NCBI RefSeq assembly: GCF_013141715.1
Contig: NZ_WHOA01000241.1
Span: 372,001-436,000 of the forward strand
DNA: 64,000 nt
From: Paenibacillus phytorum
Lineage (GTDB): Bacteria; Bacillota; Bacilli; Paenibacillales; NBRC-103111
Reading direction: 5' to 3'
The number at the start of each line of letters is the position of its first letter. Position 1 is the stretch's first letter. Positions 17,689 to 26,198 of this stretch are shown here, piece by piece. The translations under genes and the position numbers were made by a program. The notes beneath the pieces were generated by a model. It saw nothing but the letters and a program-made list of their open reading frames with translations. It made no database searches and was not told the DNA's origin.

Positions 17689-18792
17689 ATGGCACCATAT
17701 AACATTCTTGTCGTAGACGACTCCGTCTTTATGCGAAAAATTATAAGCGATTTGATTTCAGATAATCCTCAGTACAAAGTCATAGGAACAGCAAAAAATG
17801 GACAAGAAGCCATTGAACAAGTGAAGCTATTACGCCCCGATGCCGTTACGATGGATGTGGAAATGCCAATAATGAACGGTTTGGATGCTTTGCAGCGAAT
17901 CATGGCAGAACAACCAACGCCTGTCATTATGTTAAGTTCCTTAACCCAGGAGGGGGCTTCTGAAACGATTAAAGCACTCGAGTGGGGAGCTGTCGACTTT
18001 ATTCGAAAGCCGTCAGGTTCCATTTCCCTTGACCTGTATAAAGTAAAACAACTTCTTCATGAGAAGCTGCATATGGCAGTTCGAACGAAGTTAAGACCGG
18101 TACCGCAGCAGCCTGTGTCTCCGCGGGTTACTCAACTGATAATACCCAAAAGTAACGCCAGTTTGATGAAAGCACCCGATACTAAACTTGCAGTAAAGCA
18201 TGGTTCAACGTATTTCGATCATCTAGTAGCCATAGGTACTTCTACAGGAGGGCCTCGTGCCTTACATCAGGTGATCTCTCATATTCCTGCAGGTTTTCCT
18301 GCGCCGATCTTAATTGTTCAACATATGCCACCTAATTTCACCAAATCATTAGCCCAACGTCTGAATGACATTTCTCAGATACAGGTAGTCGAGGCTGCGG
18401 AAGGGGATGTGCTCCAAACGGCAACAGCTTATGTAGCACCGGGAGGATGGCATATGGTCATCTACAAAGATATGGACAAAACGTACAAAATTCGATTGAA
18501 CAAGGAAGAACCTCGTTCTGGTCACCGCCCCTCAGTGGATGTCATGTTTGAGTCCCTGCTTGGTATGAGTGAGTTGAAGCGGCACATCGTCCTGATGACA
18601 GGCATGGGCAGCGATGGAGCTAAAGGCATGCTCTCATTAAAGCAATCTGGCGTATCAACAACCATTGCAGAGTGCGAAGAAACCTGTGTCGTATACGGGA
18701 TGCCTAGAGCTGCTGTAGAGATCCAAGCTGCGATGCATGTATTGCCACTACAGGATATTGCAACTCGATTAGCTCAATGCGTACTTAATTAA
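17689..18792 (+). CDS. cheB: CheB, chemoreceptor glutamate methylesterase/deamidase response regulator
   Basis: 367 residues. Receiver domain at about 1-120 with DD at 10-11, acceptor D56 in AVTMDVEMPIMNG and FIRKPSG for the conserved Lys. After a linker of about 50 residues comes the methylesterase domain (about 180-365): catalytic Ser in AIGTSTGGPRALHQ, His in LIVQHMPPNFTKSLA, and Asp in LMTGMGSDGAKGM. CheB removes methyl groups from chemoreceptors when phosphorylated by CheA. GAGGGAGGG precedes the ATG. No separate cheR is in the window, which is normal for Bacillales. Confidence 0.97.
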   Translation: MAPYNILVVDDSVFMRKIISDLISDNPQYKVIGTAKNGQEAIEQVKLLRPDAVTMDVEMPIMNGLDALQRIMAEQPTPVIMLSSLTQEGASETIKALEWGAVDFIRKPSGSISLDLYKVKQLLHEKLHMAVRTKLRPVPQQPVSPRVTQLIIPKSNASLMKAPDTKLAVKHGSTYFDHLVAIGTSTGGPRALHQVISHIPAGFPAPILIVQHMPPNFTKSLAQRLNDISQIQVVEAAEGDVLQTATAYVAPGGWHMVIYKDMDKTYKIRLNKEEPRSGHRPSVDVMFESLLGMSELKRHIVLMTGMGSDGAKGMLSLKQSGVSTTIAECEETCVVYGMPRAAVEIQAAMHVLPLQDIATRLAQCVLN

Positions 18793-18843
18793 ATGAAATT
18801 TAGCAAGCAGGTTACATAATGATTCTAATGGAGGTGTGTGGTT

Positions 18844-20910
18844 TTGGAACTTAGTCAATATTTATCCATGTTTATCGATGAATCGAAAGAGCATTTGCAA
18901 TCTTTGAATGAGAACTTACTTAATTTAGAAAGCAATCCTCAGGATATTAGTATTGTTCATAACATTTTCCGCTCTGCTCATACGTTGAAAGGGATGTCTG
19001 CAACAATGGGCTTCGAGGATATCGCTGCCCTAACGCACGAGATGGAAAATGTATTGGATTTGGTACGTAACAGCAAAATTGAAATGAACCCATTCATTTT
19101 TGACTGCATTTTCAAAAGTCTTGATTCATTGGAATCCATGGTCGAAGATATTATTCAAGGTGGTACTGGGAAAGCGGATGTTTCACCTATCGTCGTTGCT
19201 CTTCGTTCCATCGTGACAGGTGACTATAAAACCGCACAAGCTCCAGCAGTGACAGCTGCGAAGGAACCAGCAAAAGGGATCGAAGTTGACGAGTTTCAAT
19301 TTTCTATTCTTCAACAATCGATTGACTCGGGATTCCTTGTATTCTATATCGAAGTAAGTGTAAATGAGAATTGTGTACTTAAGGCAGCAAGGGCATATAT
19401 GGTGTTCGATGCACTGGAGAGAATGGGCGAAATCGTAAAAGCGACGCCATCCGTACAAGAAATCGAACAAGAGAAATTTGATCGTTCTTTCTCACTATAT
19501 TTTATTTCTAAAGTTGATCAAGTAACGTTAGAAAAAGAAATTTTGAACGTTTCCGAGATACAATCTGCCGTTATTATCACAGTTGATTCAGAATCACTTG
19601 CCGAATTATCCCGCCCAAGAAATGAAGTTGAGGCGGCAAGACAAGAAATAGCTGCAGCGGTAGCAGAAGCGATCACACCAGCTGTATCTGTTGAACCCAT
19701 ACATAATGCTGAGCCAGTTACAGCTGTTGCTAAACCAGCGGCCGGTGGGGCTCCTGTTGCAAGTCGTACAATTCGTGTTGATATTGAACGTTTAGATGCT
19801 CTTATGAATCTGTTCAGCGAACTATTAATTGATCGCGTACGATTAGAACAACTCGCTAGCGAGGTTAAACGTAATGATCTGACTGAAACAGTTGAACATA
19901 TGTCTAGGGTCAGCAGTGATTTGCAAAATATCGTTTTGAAGCTCCGGATGGTTCCTGTGGATTCTGTATTCAATCGCTTCCCACGGATGATAAGAGACTT
20001 GGCTAAATCGCTAGATAAGAAAGTAGATTTGGTCATCACAGGAGCAGAAACGGAATTAGATCGGACCGTAATTGATGAAATCGGTGACCCGCTTGTCCAT
20101 TTACTTCGTAATGCTGTGGATCATGGTATTGAGTCAATCAGCGATCGATTGGCTGCTGGCAAAAGTGAGCAAGGTACCATTCAGTTGCGTGCTTTCCATA
20201 GTGGAAATCATGTCTTTATAGAGATTGAAGAAGATGGTAAAGGGATTTATAGAGAAAAAGTATTGAAAACTGCACTCAAGAATGGCCTTGTAACAGCAGA
20301 ACAAGCAGCGAAGTTAAGTGATTTGGAAGTATACAACTTGTTGTTCGCATCTGGTTTTAGTACGGCTGAGAAAATTTCTGATATTTCTGGACGTGGCGTT
20401 GGTCTTGACGTTGTGAAGACGAAGATTCAGATGTTGGGTGGACATGTTCAAGTTGATTCCAAACCAGGCTTTGGAAGTAAGTTCTCTGTCCAATTACCAC
20501 TGACGCTATCTATTATTTCTGCCATGCTCGTGCGTCTTGGCAGCGAAAAATATGCGATACCGTTGTCGTCCATTGTTGAAACTTCAGCTATTCAGAAAAA
20601 TCAGATTCGTAATATTCATGGTAACAAAATGGTGGAGTATCGTAATACGGTTATTCCTCTTGTATCGCTCAGTACATTGTTTAATGTACCTGATTTCAAT
20701 GAGGATCTTGAGGAAGAGACTGAGATTGTTGTTGTGCGCAAAGGGGACAAGCAGGTAGCCTTGATGGTAGACGAATTTATTGGTCAGCAAGAAATCGTTC
20801 TAAAAACATTAGGTAAATATTTATCCGGACTATTTGCAATATCCGGTGCAACGATTCTAGGAGATGGACAAGTCGCATTGATCATTGATCCGAATGCATT
20901 GATTAAATAA
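18844..20910 (+). CDS. cheA: CheA, chemotaxis sensor histidine kinase
   Basis: 688 residues from TTG 18844, where the SD GGAGGT at 18830-18835 gives 8-nt spacing and the product begins MELSQYLSMFIDESKEHL, resembling the known B. subtilis start; a GTG at 18838 is too close. Domains: HPt (1-110) with phospho-His in FRSAHTLKGMSA near 46; P2-like region (about 140-260); linker rich in Ala/Val; dimerisation helices; HATPase with HLLRNAVDHGIES (N box), FSTAEKISDISGRGVGLDVV (G boxes); CheW-like domain (about 555-688). It phosphorylates CheY and CheB in receptor arrays. Confidence 0.97.
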   Translation: MELSQYLSMFIDESKEHLQSLNENLLNLESNPQDISIVHNIFRSAHTLKGMSATMGFEDIAALTHEMENVLDLVRNSKIEMNPFIFDCIFKSLDSLESMVEDIIQGGTGKADVSPIVVALRSIVTGDYKTAQAPAVTAAKEPAKGIEVDEFQFSILQQSIDSGFLVFYIEVSVNENCVLKAARAYMVFDALERMGEIVKATPSVQEIEQEKFDRSFSLYFISKVDQVTLEKEILNVSEIQSAVIITVDSESLAELSRPRNEVEAARQEIAAAVAEAITPAVSVEPIHNAEPVTAVAKPAAGGAPVASRTIRVDIERLDALMNLFSELLIDRVRLEQLASEVKRNDLTETVEHMSRVSSDLQNIVLKLRMVPVDSVFNRFPRMIRDLAKSLDKKVDLVITGAETELDRTVIDEIGDPLVHLLRNAVDHGIESISDRLAAGKSEQGTIQLRAFHSGNHVFIEIEEDGKGIYREKVLKTALKNGLVTAEQAAKLSDLEVYNLLFASGFSTAEKISDISGRGVGLDVVKTKIQMLGGHVQVDSKPGFGSKFSVQLPLTLSIISAMLVRLGSEKYAIPLSSIVETSAIQKNQIRNIHGNKMVEYRNTVIPLVSLSTLFNVPDFNEDLEEETEIVVVRKGDKQVALMVDEFIGQQEIVLKTLGKYLSGLFAISGATILGDGQVALIIDPNALIK

Positions 20911-20937
20911 TTACATACTTTTAAGGAGGGTTTCACA

Positions 20938-21399
20938 ATGGGAGAAGAGAAAAAGGTAATCGTCTTCGCACTTGGAACGGAAGAGTACGGCGTGGAAGTT
21001 GAGAAAGTTAGAACGATCGAAAGAATGCAGCCAATGACGCGCGTACCTAAAGCGCCGGCATTTATTAAAGGCGTTATTAATCTTCGCGGTGTTGTTATTC
21101 CTATTATTGATCTTCGTTCAAGATTCGGACTTGAAGAGCAAGTTAACTCAGATGCTACTCGTATTATCATCGTATCTGCCGGTGACTTTGAAGTTGGTCT
21201 TATCGTAGATTCAGCGAATGATGTTATTGATCTGGACACAGATAATATTGATAATCCACCAGAAATTGTGGGCGGTATCAAAGCCAAGTATCTGGACGGT
21301 ATCGCACGTGTCGGCGAACAAAGATTGCTTGTTTTGCTGAATTTAGAGCAAGTCTTGGATCGCGATGAACTTCAACAGTTAGAAAGAGTAGAGGAATAG
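20938..21399 (+). CDS. cheW: CheW, chemoreceptor-kinase coupling protein
   Basis: 153 residues forming one CheW/SH3-like domain: VIVFALGTEEYGVEVEKVRT near 8-27, then FIKGVINLRGVVIPIIDLRS near 42-61 with the invariant NLRG segment, and LIVDSANDVIDL. CheW bridges chemoreceptors and CheA. It follows cheA by 27 nt with AAGGAGGGT. No receiver domain is fused, so it is CheW rather than CheV. The next gene, cheC, starts 3 nt after the stop. Confidence 0.97.
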   Translation: MGEEKKVIVFALGTEEYGVEVEKVRTIERMQPMTRVPKAPAFIKGVINLRGVVIPIIDLRSRFGLEEQVNSDATRIIIVSAGDFEVGLIVDSANDVIDLDTDNIDNPPEIVGGIKAKYLDGIARVGEQRLLVLLNLEQVLDRDELQQLERVEE

Positions 21400-21402
21400 C
21401 TT

Positions 21403-22023
21403 GTGGATGTGTTTAGTCGTTTAGAGGATTTTCAAATGGACGTTCTCAAGGAAGTAGGTAACATAGGTGCGGGGCACGCTGCTACCGCACTATCTACTTT
21501 GCTTGATAAGCCGATTGATATGCTAGTTCCAAAGGTTAGAATGCTTCCTTTCGAAGAAATCTGCGAAAGTGTTGGTGGAGCGGAGACGGTAGTTCTTGCT
21601 ATCTTCTTGCGTGTGGATGGAGACGCGCCTGGAAATATGTTTTTTATTCTTGATTTAGATGCCGCCAAAAATATGCTAAGGGATTTGATTGGGTTACATA
21701 TCGAAGATCAAGAAGAGTATTCAGAACTGGAATTATCTGCTTTGAATGAGATCGGGAATATTCTAGCCGGTTCGTATTTATCCTCTCTTGCTGATTTTAC
21801 GAATTTGAATATGCAGCCTACTGTCCCTGCATTAGCAATTGACATGGCCGGTGCTATTCTAAGCTATGGATTATTGCAATTTGGTCAGATGGGAGATCAA
21901 GCACTTCTCATTGATACCAAATTTATGGAAGGGGAAAATGAAGTACAAGGACATTTCTTCTTAATTCCTGATCCGGAATCGTTTGGCAAAATATTTTCGG
22001 CATTAGGGGTAGAGTCTCCATGA
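21403..22023 (+). CDS. cheC: CheC, CheY-P phosphatase
   Basis: 206 residues from GTG 21403. Two pseudo-symmetric active sites are visible: EVGNIGAGHAATALSTL near 16-32 and ELSALNEIGNILAGSYLSSL near 107-126, each with E-x2-N and a downstream Pro. In B. subtilis CheC dephosphorylates CheY-P weakly and is activated by binding CheD, forming a feedback loop to receptors. Unlike FliY there is no SpoA domain, so it acts off the motor. The stop overlaps the cheD ATG as ATGA, matching the CheC-CheD partnership. Confidence 0.96.
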   Translation: MDVFSRLEDFQMDVLKEVGNIGAGHAATALSTLLDKPIDMLVPKVRMLPFEEICESVGGAETVVLAIFLRVDGDAPGNMFFILDLDAAKNMLRDLIGLHIEDQEEYSELELSALNEIGNILAGSYLSSLADFTNLNMQPTVPALAIDMAGAILSYGLLQFGQMGDQALLIDTKFMEGENEVQGHFFLIPDPESFGKIFSALGVESP

Positions 22024-22514
22024 CGTTAGAGAATTTAATTAAAGTAGGAATGGCTGACCTGAATGTTGCTCACCAGACAGGTGTATTGAAGACAACAGGG
22101 CTGGGTTCGTGTGTGGGTGTAACATTATATGATAGCCGCTTAAAAGTGGCAGGTATGGCTCATGTGATGCTGCCTTCCTCCGAGATAGCTCGTGAAGGCT
22201 CGCTGAACATTGCTAAATACGCGGACACGGCTATTCCTGAGTTAATTTCCAGAATGGAAAAGCTAGGAGCTGCTGTGAATAGGCTAGAAGCTAAGCTTGC
22301 TGGCGGTGCTCAAATGTTTGCATTTGCTGGTAATAATGATACGATGAGAATTGGTCCAAGAAATGTAGAATCTTGTAAGGAAATGTTGAATAAATACAAA
22401 ATTCCGATTCGTGCTGAGGATACTGGGGCTAATTACGGTCGAACGATAGAATTCCATAGTGAAACCGGCATCCTGGTTATTCGAAGTGTCCAATTAGGGG
22501 TAAAGGAAATTTGA
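22020..22514 (+). CDS. cheD: CheD, chemoreceptor glutamine deamidase
   Basis: 164 residues. Catalytic Cys is C31 in TTGLGSCVGVTLYD and His is H48 in KVAGMAHVMLP, with a Thr in the DTGANYGRT region near 140. CheD deamidates receptor glutamines and stimulates CheC. The stop shares bases with the start of the next gene (TGATG). The length and the GLGSC motif are standard for the family. Confidence 0.96.
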   Translation: MTLENLIKVGMADLNVAHQTGVLKTTGLGSCVGVTLYDSRLKVAGMAHVMLPSSEIAREGSLNIAKYADTAIPELISRMEKLGAAVNRLEAKLAGGAQMFAFAGNNDTMRIGPRNVESCKEMLNKYKIPIRAEDTGANYGRTIEFHSETGILVIRSVQLGVKEI

Positions 22515-22948
22515 TGATGATTGGAACCATTCGAATTAATGTCATCGTAGCATCATTGGCGGGCTTATTTACATTTGCCTTATCGATCGGCAATAATTTA
22601 TTACTTTCTACTTGTCTTAAAAGTACATACAGCTTTCTTATTTTATTCGTTCTGACATTTGGTTTTAGATGGGTGTTGGGTGTAATGATAGGAGCTGAAC
22701 ATGCTGCAGGCGGAGCATCTTATGCGAATCCCACGATAGAATCGTCCGTTGGTCAATCATTGGATTTGACTACACCAGATGAGGATGAGGAAACACGTGA
22801 GCTGATGAAGGCTAACCTGGGCAGTAATAACTCTATACTATCTAACGAAGCGCAATTTTCACCACTGAATCCACCTAAGCTAGTCACCAAGAATAATTTG
22901 GACCCTGAACAACTGGCGGGTGCCTTAAGGCGAATGTCTGAAGACTAA
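22514..22948 (+). CDS. Uncharacterised two-helix membrane protein between cheD and sigD
   Basis: 144 residues from ATG 22514 (AAAGGA at 22502-22507 supports it; TTG 22511 is an alternative). Two hydrophobic stretches at about 7-28 (INVIVASLAGLFTFALSIGN) and 36-58 (LKSTYSFLILFVLTFGFRW) predict an N-terminal hairpin in the membrane, followed by an 85-residue soluble acidic tail containing TTPDEDEETRELMKANLGSN and ending DPEQLAGALRRMSED. I do not recognise the family; B. subtilis has no gene here as far as I recall. Overlap with cheD (TGATG) and a 19-nt gap to sigD place it firmly inside the operon, so a role in motility is plausible. Confidence 0.75.
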   Translation: MMIGTIRINVIVASLAGLFTFALSIGNNLLLSTCLKSTYSFLILFVLTFGFRWVLGVMIGAEHAAGGASYANPTIESSVGQSLDLTTPDEDEETRELMKANLGSNNSILSNEAQFSPLNPPKLVTKNNLDPEQLAGALRRMSED

Positions 22949-22967
22949 GGATGGTGAAACATAAATC

Positions 22968-23756
22968 ATGATCGAACAAAAGCAATCACAACTAGTCAAT
23001 ATCGATTTATGGAAGCAATGGAAGGAGCAGGGCTGGGTTCCCGCTAAGCAGTCGCTTATCGAGAGTTACCTGCCCTTAGTTGATTATGTTTCCGGACGTA
23101 TGGCAATAGGACTTCCCAAAAGTGTTTCGAGAGAGGACCTATCGAGCTTTGGTGTGATGGGCCTTATCGATGCTGTGGAGAAATTTGACTATTCACGCGG
23201 ACTACAATTCGAAACTTATGCTTCTTGGAGAATTCGTGGTTCTATTATTGATGGACTTCGACAAGGGGATTGGGTACCTCGCTCTGTGAGAGAAAAAGCC
23301 AAGAAGGTCGAAGATGCTTACCAGAAGCTAGAACAGCAGTATCTACGTTCCGTTACGGATGCAGAGATCAGCAACTACTTGCAAATTAGTGAGCAAGATT
23401 TTCAGCAGATGCTTCAGGATATTTCGATTACAACCGTTTGTTCGATTGATGATCCCATCCGAGAGGAAGATTCGGAAACGCGTCTTTCATTACTTGTTGA
23501 CGAAAAGGCCAAGAACCCAGAGTTTCAAGTAAATGAGTTTTATTTGAAGGAGTCTTTGGCGAAGGCTATTGAAAGATTAACGGAGAAAGAGAGAACGGTT
23601 GTCTCGTTATTCTATTTCGAAGAGCTCTCCTTAAGTGAAATTGCTGAGGTTATGTGCTTGTCTCCTTCTCGTATTTCACAATTACATTCGAAAGCAATTC
23701 TTCGGCTTAAAGGCGTACTTGGTCGATTTAAGACGCAATTATTTCAAGATACTTAA
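22968..23756 (+). CDS. sigD: SigD, flagellar/motility RNA polymerase sigma factor
   Basis: 262 residues of the FliA/WhiG class. Region 2 contains LPLVDYVSGRMAIGLPKSVS and FDYSRGLQFETYASWRIRGS (about 75-95); region 3 RSVREKAKKVEDAYQKLEQQ; region 4 LTEKERTVVSLFYFEELSLS and the helix-turn-helix EIAEVMCLSPSRISQLHSKA. It directs late flagellar genes (flagellin, stator, autolysins), and FlgM-type antagonism is expected but its gene is not in the window. Its position near the operon's 3' end makes its level sensitive to premature termination, a known basis of motile/sessile bistability in B. subtilis. Confidence 0.97.
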   Translation: MIEQKQSQLVNIDLWKQWKEQGWVPAKQSLIESYLPLVDYVSGRMAIGLPKSVSREDLSSFGVMGLIDAVEKFDYSRGLQFETYASWRIRGSIIDGLRQGDWVPRSVREKAKKVEDAYQKLEQQYLRSVTDAEISNYLQISEQDFQQMLQDISITTVCSIDDPIREEDSETRLSLLVDEKAKNPEFQVNEFYLKESLAKAIERLTEKERTVVSLFYFEELSLSEIAEVMCLSPSRISQLHSKAILRLKGVLGRFKTQLFQDT

Positions 23757-23790
23757 CATACAATCAGAAGGTATGAAAGGTGGTTTGTCT

Positions 23791-25200
23791 ATGCTTGAGA
23801 GGAACATGCCTTTGGATTTTTACATTAGTATTTCCATCTCGGATGACAAATTAACAGCTTATTTGTTAATTAACAATGCTGATAACGACTTTCAAGTAAC
23901 AGCAGGACAATTGGAAGAGTTAGTTCAAACGAATCACATCGTTCACGGTTTAAATCGACCTTTACTTGCTCAAATAGCTGCAAATCCGAAACCTTTTTAT
24001 CATCAAAAAGTAGCGATTGCAACGGGGACAAAGGCAATAGAAGGACAGAGCGGCTATATTAAATTTATTTTTGATTTTGATGAGGATGAAAAGAAACCGA
24101 TAGAGCTGGATGACGGCAGGGTAAATTATAAAGAAGTTGTATCTCTTCATAATGTAAGAAAAGGACAGCTTATCGGACAGCGTTTTCTGGCAACGGAAGG
24201 CACACCGGGAACAGCCGTTACAGGTGAGACCCTTTTTACTAAAGCGGGGAAAGAAGCTAGATTTAAATTAGGCAAGAATGTGGTTACAGACGCTGAACAA
24301 ATGGGCCTTTATTCTACAATTGATGGTATGGTAGTAAGAACTGATCGTGACAAAATTAATGTGTTTCCTGTCTATGAAGTGAATGGAAATGTTGATTATA
24401 ATATTGGGAATATTGATTTTATCGGTACAGTGGTTATTCGAGGAAATGTTCTTCCTGGTTTTAAAATCCGTGCAGCTGGGGATATTCGTGTCACTGGTGG
24501 CGTGGAAGCGGCTGAACTTGAAGCTGAAGGTTCTATTGAAATTAGTGCAGGCATTGTAGGGCAGAATAAAGCACATGTTAAAGCAGGGAAGAATGTAAAA
24601 AGTTCCTTCATTCAGGATGCTATTGTTGAAGTTACAGGAGAATTAACGGTTTCTCAGAGTATCATGCATTCAACGATTAGAGCAGGCAAGGCTGTAAATT
24701 GTAATGGTTCCAAAGGACTCATTGTTGGAGGCACCATACAAGCCGGGGAGCGTGTTACTGCGAGGACGATAGGGAATTCGATGTCAACGACTACAGTTGT
24801 TGAAGTTGGCGTTTTACCAGAGCTTCGTAATGAAATGATTGATCTACGCAACCAACTGAAGGTGTTCATGGAAAATATGGATAAAACGGATAAAGCGCTT
24901 ACGTTATTAAATCAATTAGCAGCAGCAGGTCAACTAAGCCCGGATAAAGTGGCCATGCGAATCAAGTTGACGCATACGAAAAAGCAAGCTTTAGAAGAGC
25001 AAAATGCCATTAAAGAGCGTATTCTTGAGATTGAGAAATCATTAGAGGACTCCGAAAAAGCAAAAGTAGAAGTATTGTCTACCATTTATGGAGGAACGAA
25101 GATCGTTATTGGTCGGTATACTAAATTTGTCAAAGATCCAACAAACCGCATGACGTTCCGTTTAAGTGAAGGCGATATTTCTATGAGTGCCTATGTGTGA
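23791..25200 (+). CDS. DUF342 family protein (FapA-like beta-helix)
   Basis: 469 residues from ATG 23791, which has GAAAGGTGG 7 nt upstream; the frame is open back into sigD but an earlier start is unlikely. The N-terminal part has a FapA-type domain (DFYISISISDDKLTAYLLI). The middle (about 195-330) is a right-handed beta-helix with repeated short strands, for example VFPVYEVNGNVDYNIGNIDF and IRGNVLPGFKIRAAGDIRV. Residues 345-430 are coiled coil. DUF342 proteins often sit beside flagellar or cytoskeletal genes; one member, FapA of Vibrio, affects flagellar polarity. In B. subtilis this slot is occupied by swrB directly, so this is an addition. Function here is unproven. Confidence 0.82.
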   Translation: MLERNMPLDFYISISISDDKLTAYLLINNADNDFQVTAGQLEELVQTNHIVHGLNRPLLAQIAANPKPFYHQKVAIATGTKAIEGQSGYIKFIFDFDEDEKKPIELDDGRVNYKEVVSLHNVRKGQLIGQRFLATEGTPGTAVTGETLFTKAGKEARFKLGKNVVTDAEQMGLYSTIDGMVVRTDRDKINVFPVYEVNGNVDYNIGNIDFIGTVVIRGNVLPGFKIRAAGDIRVTGGVEAAELEAEGSIEISAGIVGQNKAHVKAGKNVKSSFIQDAIVEVTGELTVSQSIMHSTIRAGKAVNCNGSKGLIVGGTIQAGERVTARTIGNSMSTTTVVEVGVLPELRNEMIDLRNQLKVFMENMDKTDKALTLLNQLAAAGQLSPDKVAMRIKLTHTKKQALEEQNAIKERILEIEKSLEDSEKAKVEVLSTIYGGTKIVIGRYTKFVKDPTNRMTFRLSEGDISMSAYV

Positions 25201-25219
25201 GTGAAGGAGAGGGTAAGCG

Positions 25220-25543
25220 ATGAGTTTTAAAGCCATCGATTTACAGTTCGCCGTACACAAAAACGATGAAGCAGGCATCCGTCAAAATCAGCTTATGCAA
25301 AAACCGCGGCAAGACGAAACGATCTTGGAGAATCAAGCTGCTCAAACAACGGAGAAGGATCGCCATCGTAGCAGCAAGCTCGAAGAGAGCGTTCGTACAG
25401 ATATCAAGGATCATGGCGACCAGCGTCAGCAGTCTAACAAGGGGAAGGCAAAGAACAAAGTTAAAACAGTTTCCGCTTCCCTTGAAGGCAGTCATCAGCC
25501 AGATCATCCGTATAAAGGGCATCATATTGATTTATCTTTATAA
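25220..25543 (+). CDS. Small charged protein of the flagellar-operon tail, unknown function
   Basis: 107 residues, strongly hydrophilic and apparently disordered in the middle (Lys, Gln, Asp, His rich), with more conserved-looking ends: MSFKAIDLQFAVHKNDEAG at the N-terminus and HPYKGHHIDLSL at the C-terminus. GGAGAGGGT precedes the ATG. A parallel open frame at 25266-25547 exists but lacks an SD and homology signal. The short terminal IDLSL motif recurs, in my memory, in small proteins beside flagellar genes of other Firmicutes. It is probably co-transcribed with the DUF342 gene and swrB-like gene. I cannot name a function. Confidence 0.7.
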   Translation: MSFKAIDLQFAVHKNDEAGIRQNQLMQKPRQDETILENQAAQTTEKDRHRSSKLEESVRTDIKDHGDQRQQSNKGKAKNKVKTVSASLEGSHQPDHPYKGHHIDLSL

Positions 25544-25577
25544 CTAGTTATCTCACATATAGAAAAAGGTGAACCCA

Positions 25578-26198
25578 ATGGCTATGCAGCCGTGGATGTA
25601 TGTCGTACTTCTAGGACTTGTCTTGATTGTTTATGCACGTTTCCTGCCTAAGGAGCAAGCGTCAGCGTCCAATAAGACGAACGTAGTCCAAGAGATCGAG
25701 GAAACCATCGAGCATTTCGCTGCTGAGATGGATGAACAAAATCAAACGCTGCTCAATCTGTTCTCCAAAACGAAACAAGATTACGAGATAGAGCTTGCTA
25801 AGCTTGCAGGCAGACTGGAATCATTGGAAAAGCAAAAACATGAACTGTCGCAGGAATTAACGAAAGTGCATGTCAATCATCAAGTGAATCAAAGAACAAA
25901 TGCGGCAACTGACGTTCTTTCTGATGATCAGCATGCTGTTATCTCGAAAATTCCTATTGCTAATCCAGCCCATTCTGTTCAAGTCACCTCTTCTGAACTT
26001 GTTGCGCCTTCTAAAGAATCGGTAGTGGAAGAACCCATCTACACTGGATTGAGCATGAAGAGTAGATACAGCGAGCTATTTTCACTGCATGATCAAGGAA
26101 AAGGCGTCGAAGCCATTGCTAAGAAGCTAGGCATGAATAAAGGCGAGGTCAGTCTAATCCTTCAATTATCCAGACAGGAGGAAAAGGCCCGTGTTTAA
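25578..26198 (+). CDS. swrB: SwrB-like membrane-anchored coiled-coil protein
   Basis: 206 residues from ATG 25578 (AAAAAGGTG at 25563-25571); the in-frame GTG at 25569 overlaps the SD. Residues about 4-20 (PWMYVVLLGLVLIVYAR) form one membrane anchor. Residues 35-100 are coiled coil (EIEETIEHFAAEMDEQNQT). The C-terminal 45 residues, SRYSELFSLHDQGKGVEAIA then KKLGMNKGEVSLILQLSRQE, form a helix-turn-helix-like module found at the end of B. subtilis SwrB. SwrB promotes FliP/basal-body maturation and swarming. Identity with swrB is by architecture and position after sigD; sequence similarity is concentrated in the last module. Confidence 0.75.
   Translation: MAMQPWMYVVLLGLVLIVYARFLPKEQASASNKTNVVQEIEETIEHFAAEMDEQNQTLLNLFSKTKQDYEIELAKLAGRLESLEKQKHELSQELTKVHVNHQVNQRTNAATDVLSDDQHAVISKIPIANPAHSVQVTSSELVAPSKESVVEEPIYTGLSMKSRYSELFSLHDQGKGVEAIAKKLGMNKGEVSLILQLSRQEEKARV

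Noticed and set aside
19518..20039. A 173-codon open frame antisense to cheA
   Set aside because: No SD, Ser/Thr-rich composition and full overlap with the conserved CheA coding region.
25220..25260. SigD-type promoter (TAAA and GCCG words) upstream of the operon tail genes
   Set aside because: TAAA and GCCG are 18 bp apart rather than about 15 and the -10 word does not continue as GCCGATAT.
25266..25547. A 93-codon open frame overlapping the small charged protein gene
   Set aside because: No SD, while the competing frame (25220-25543) has a GGAGAGGGT site and fits the operon spacing.
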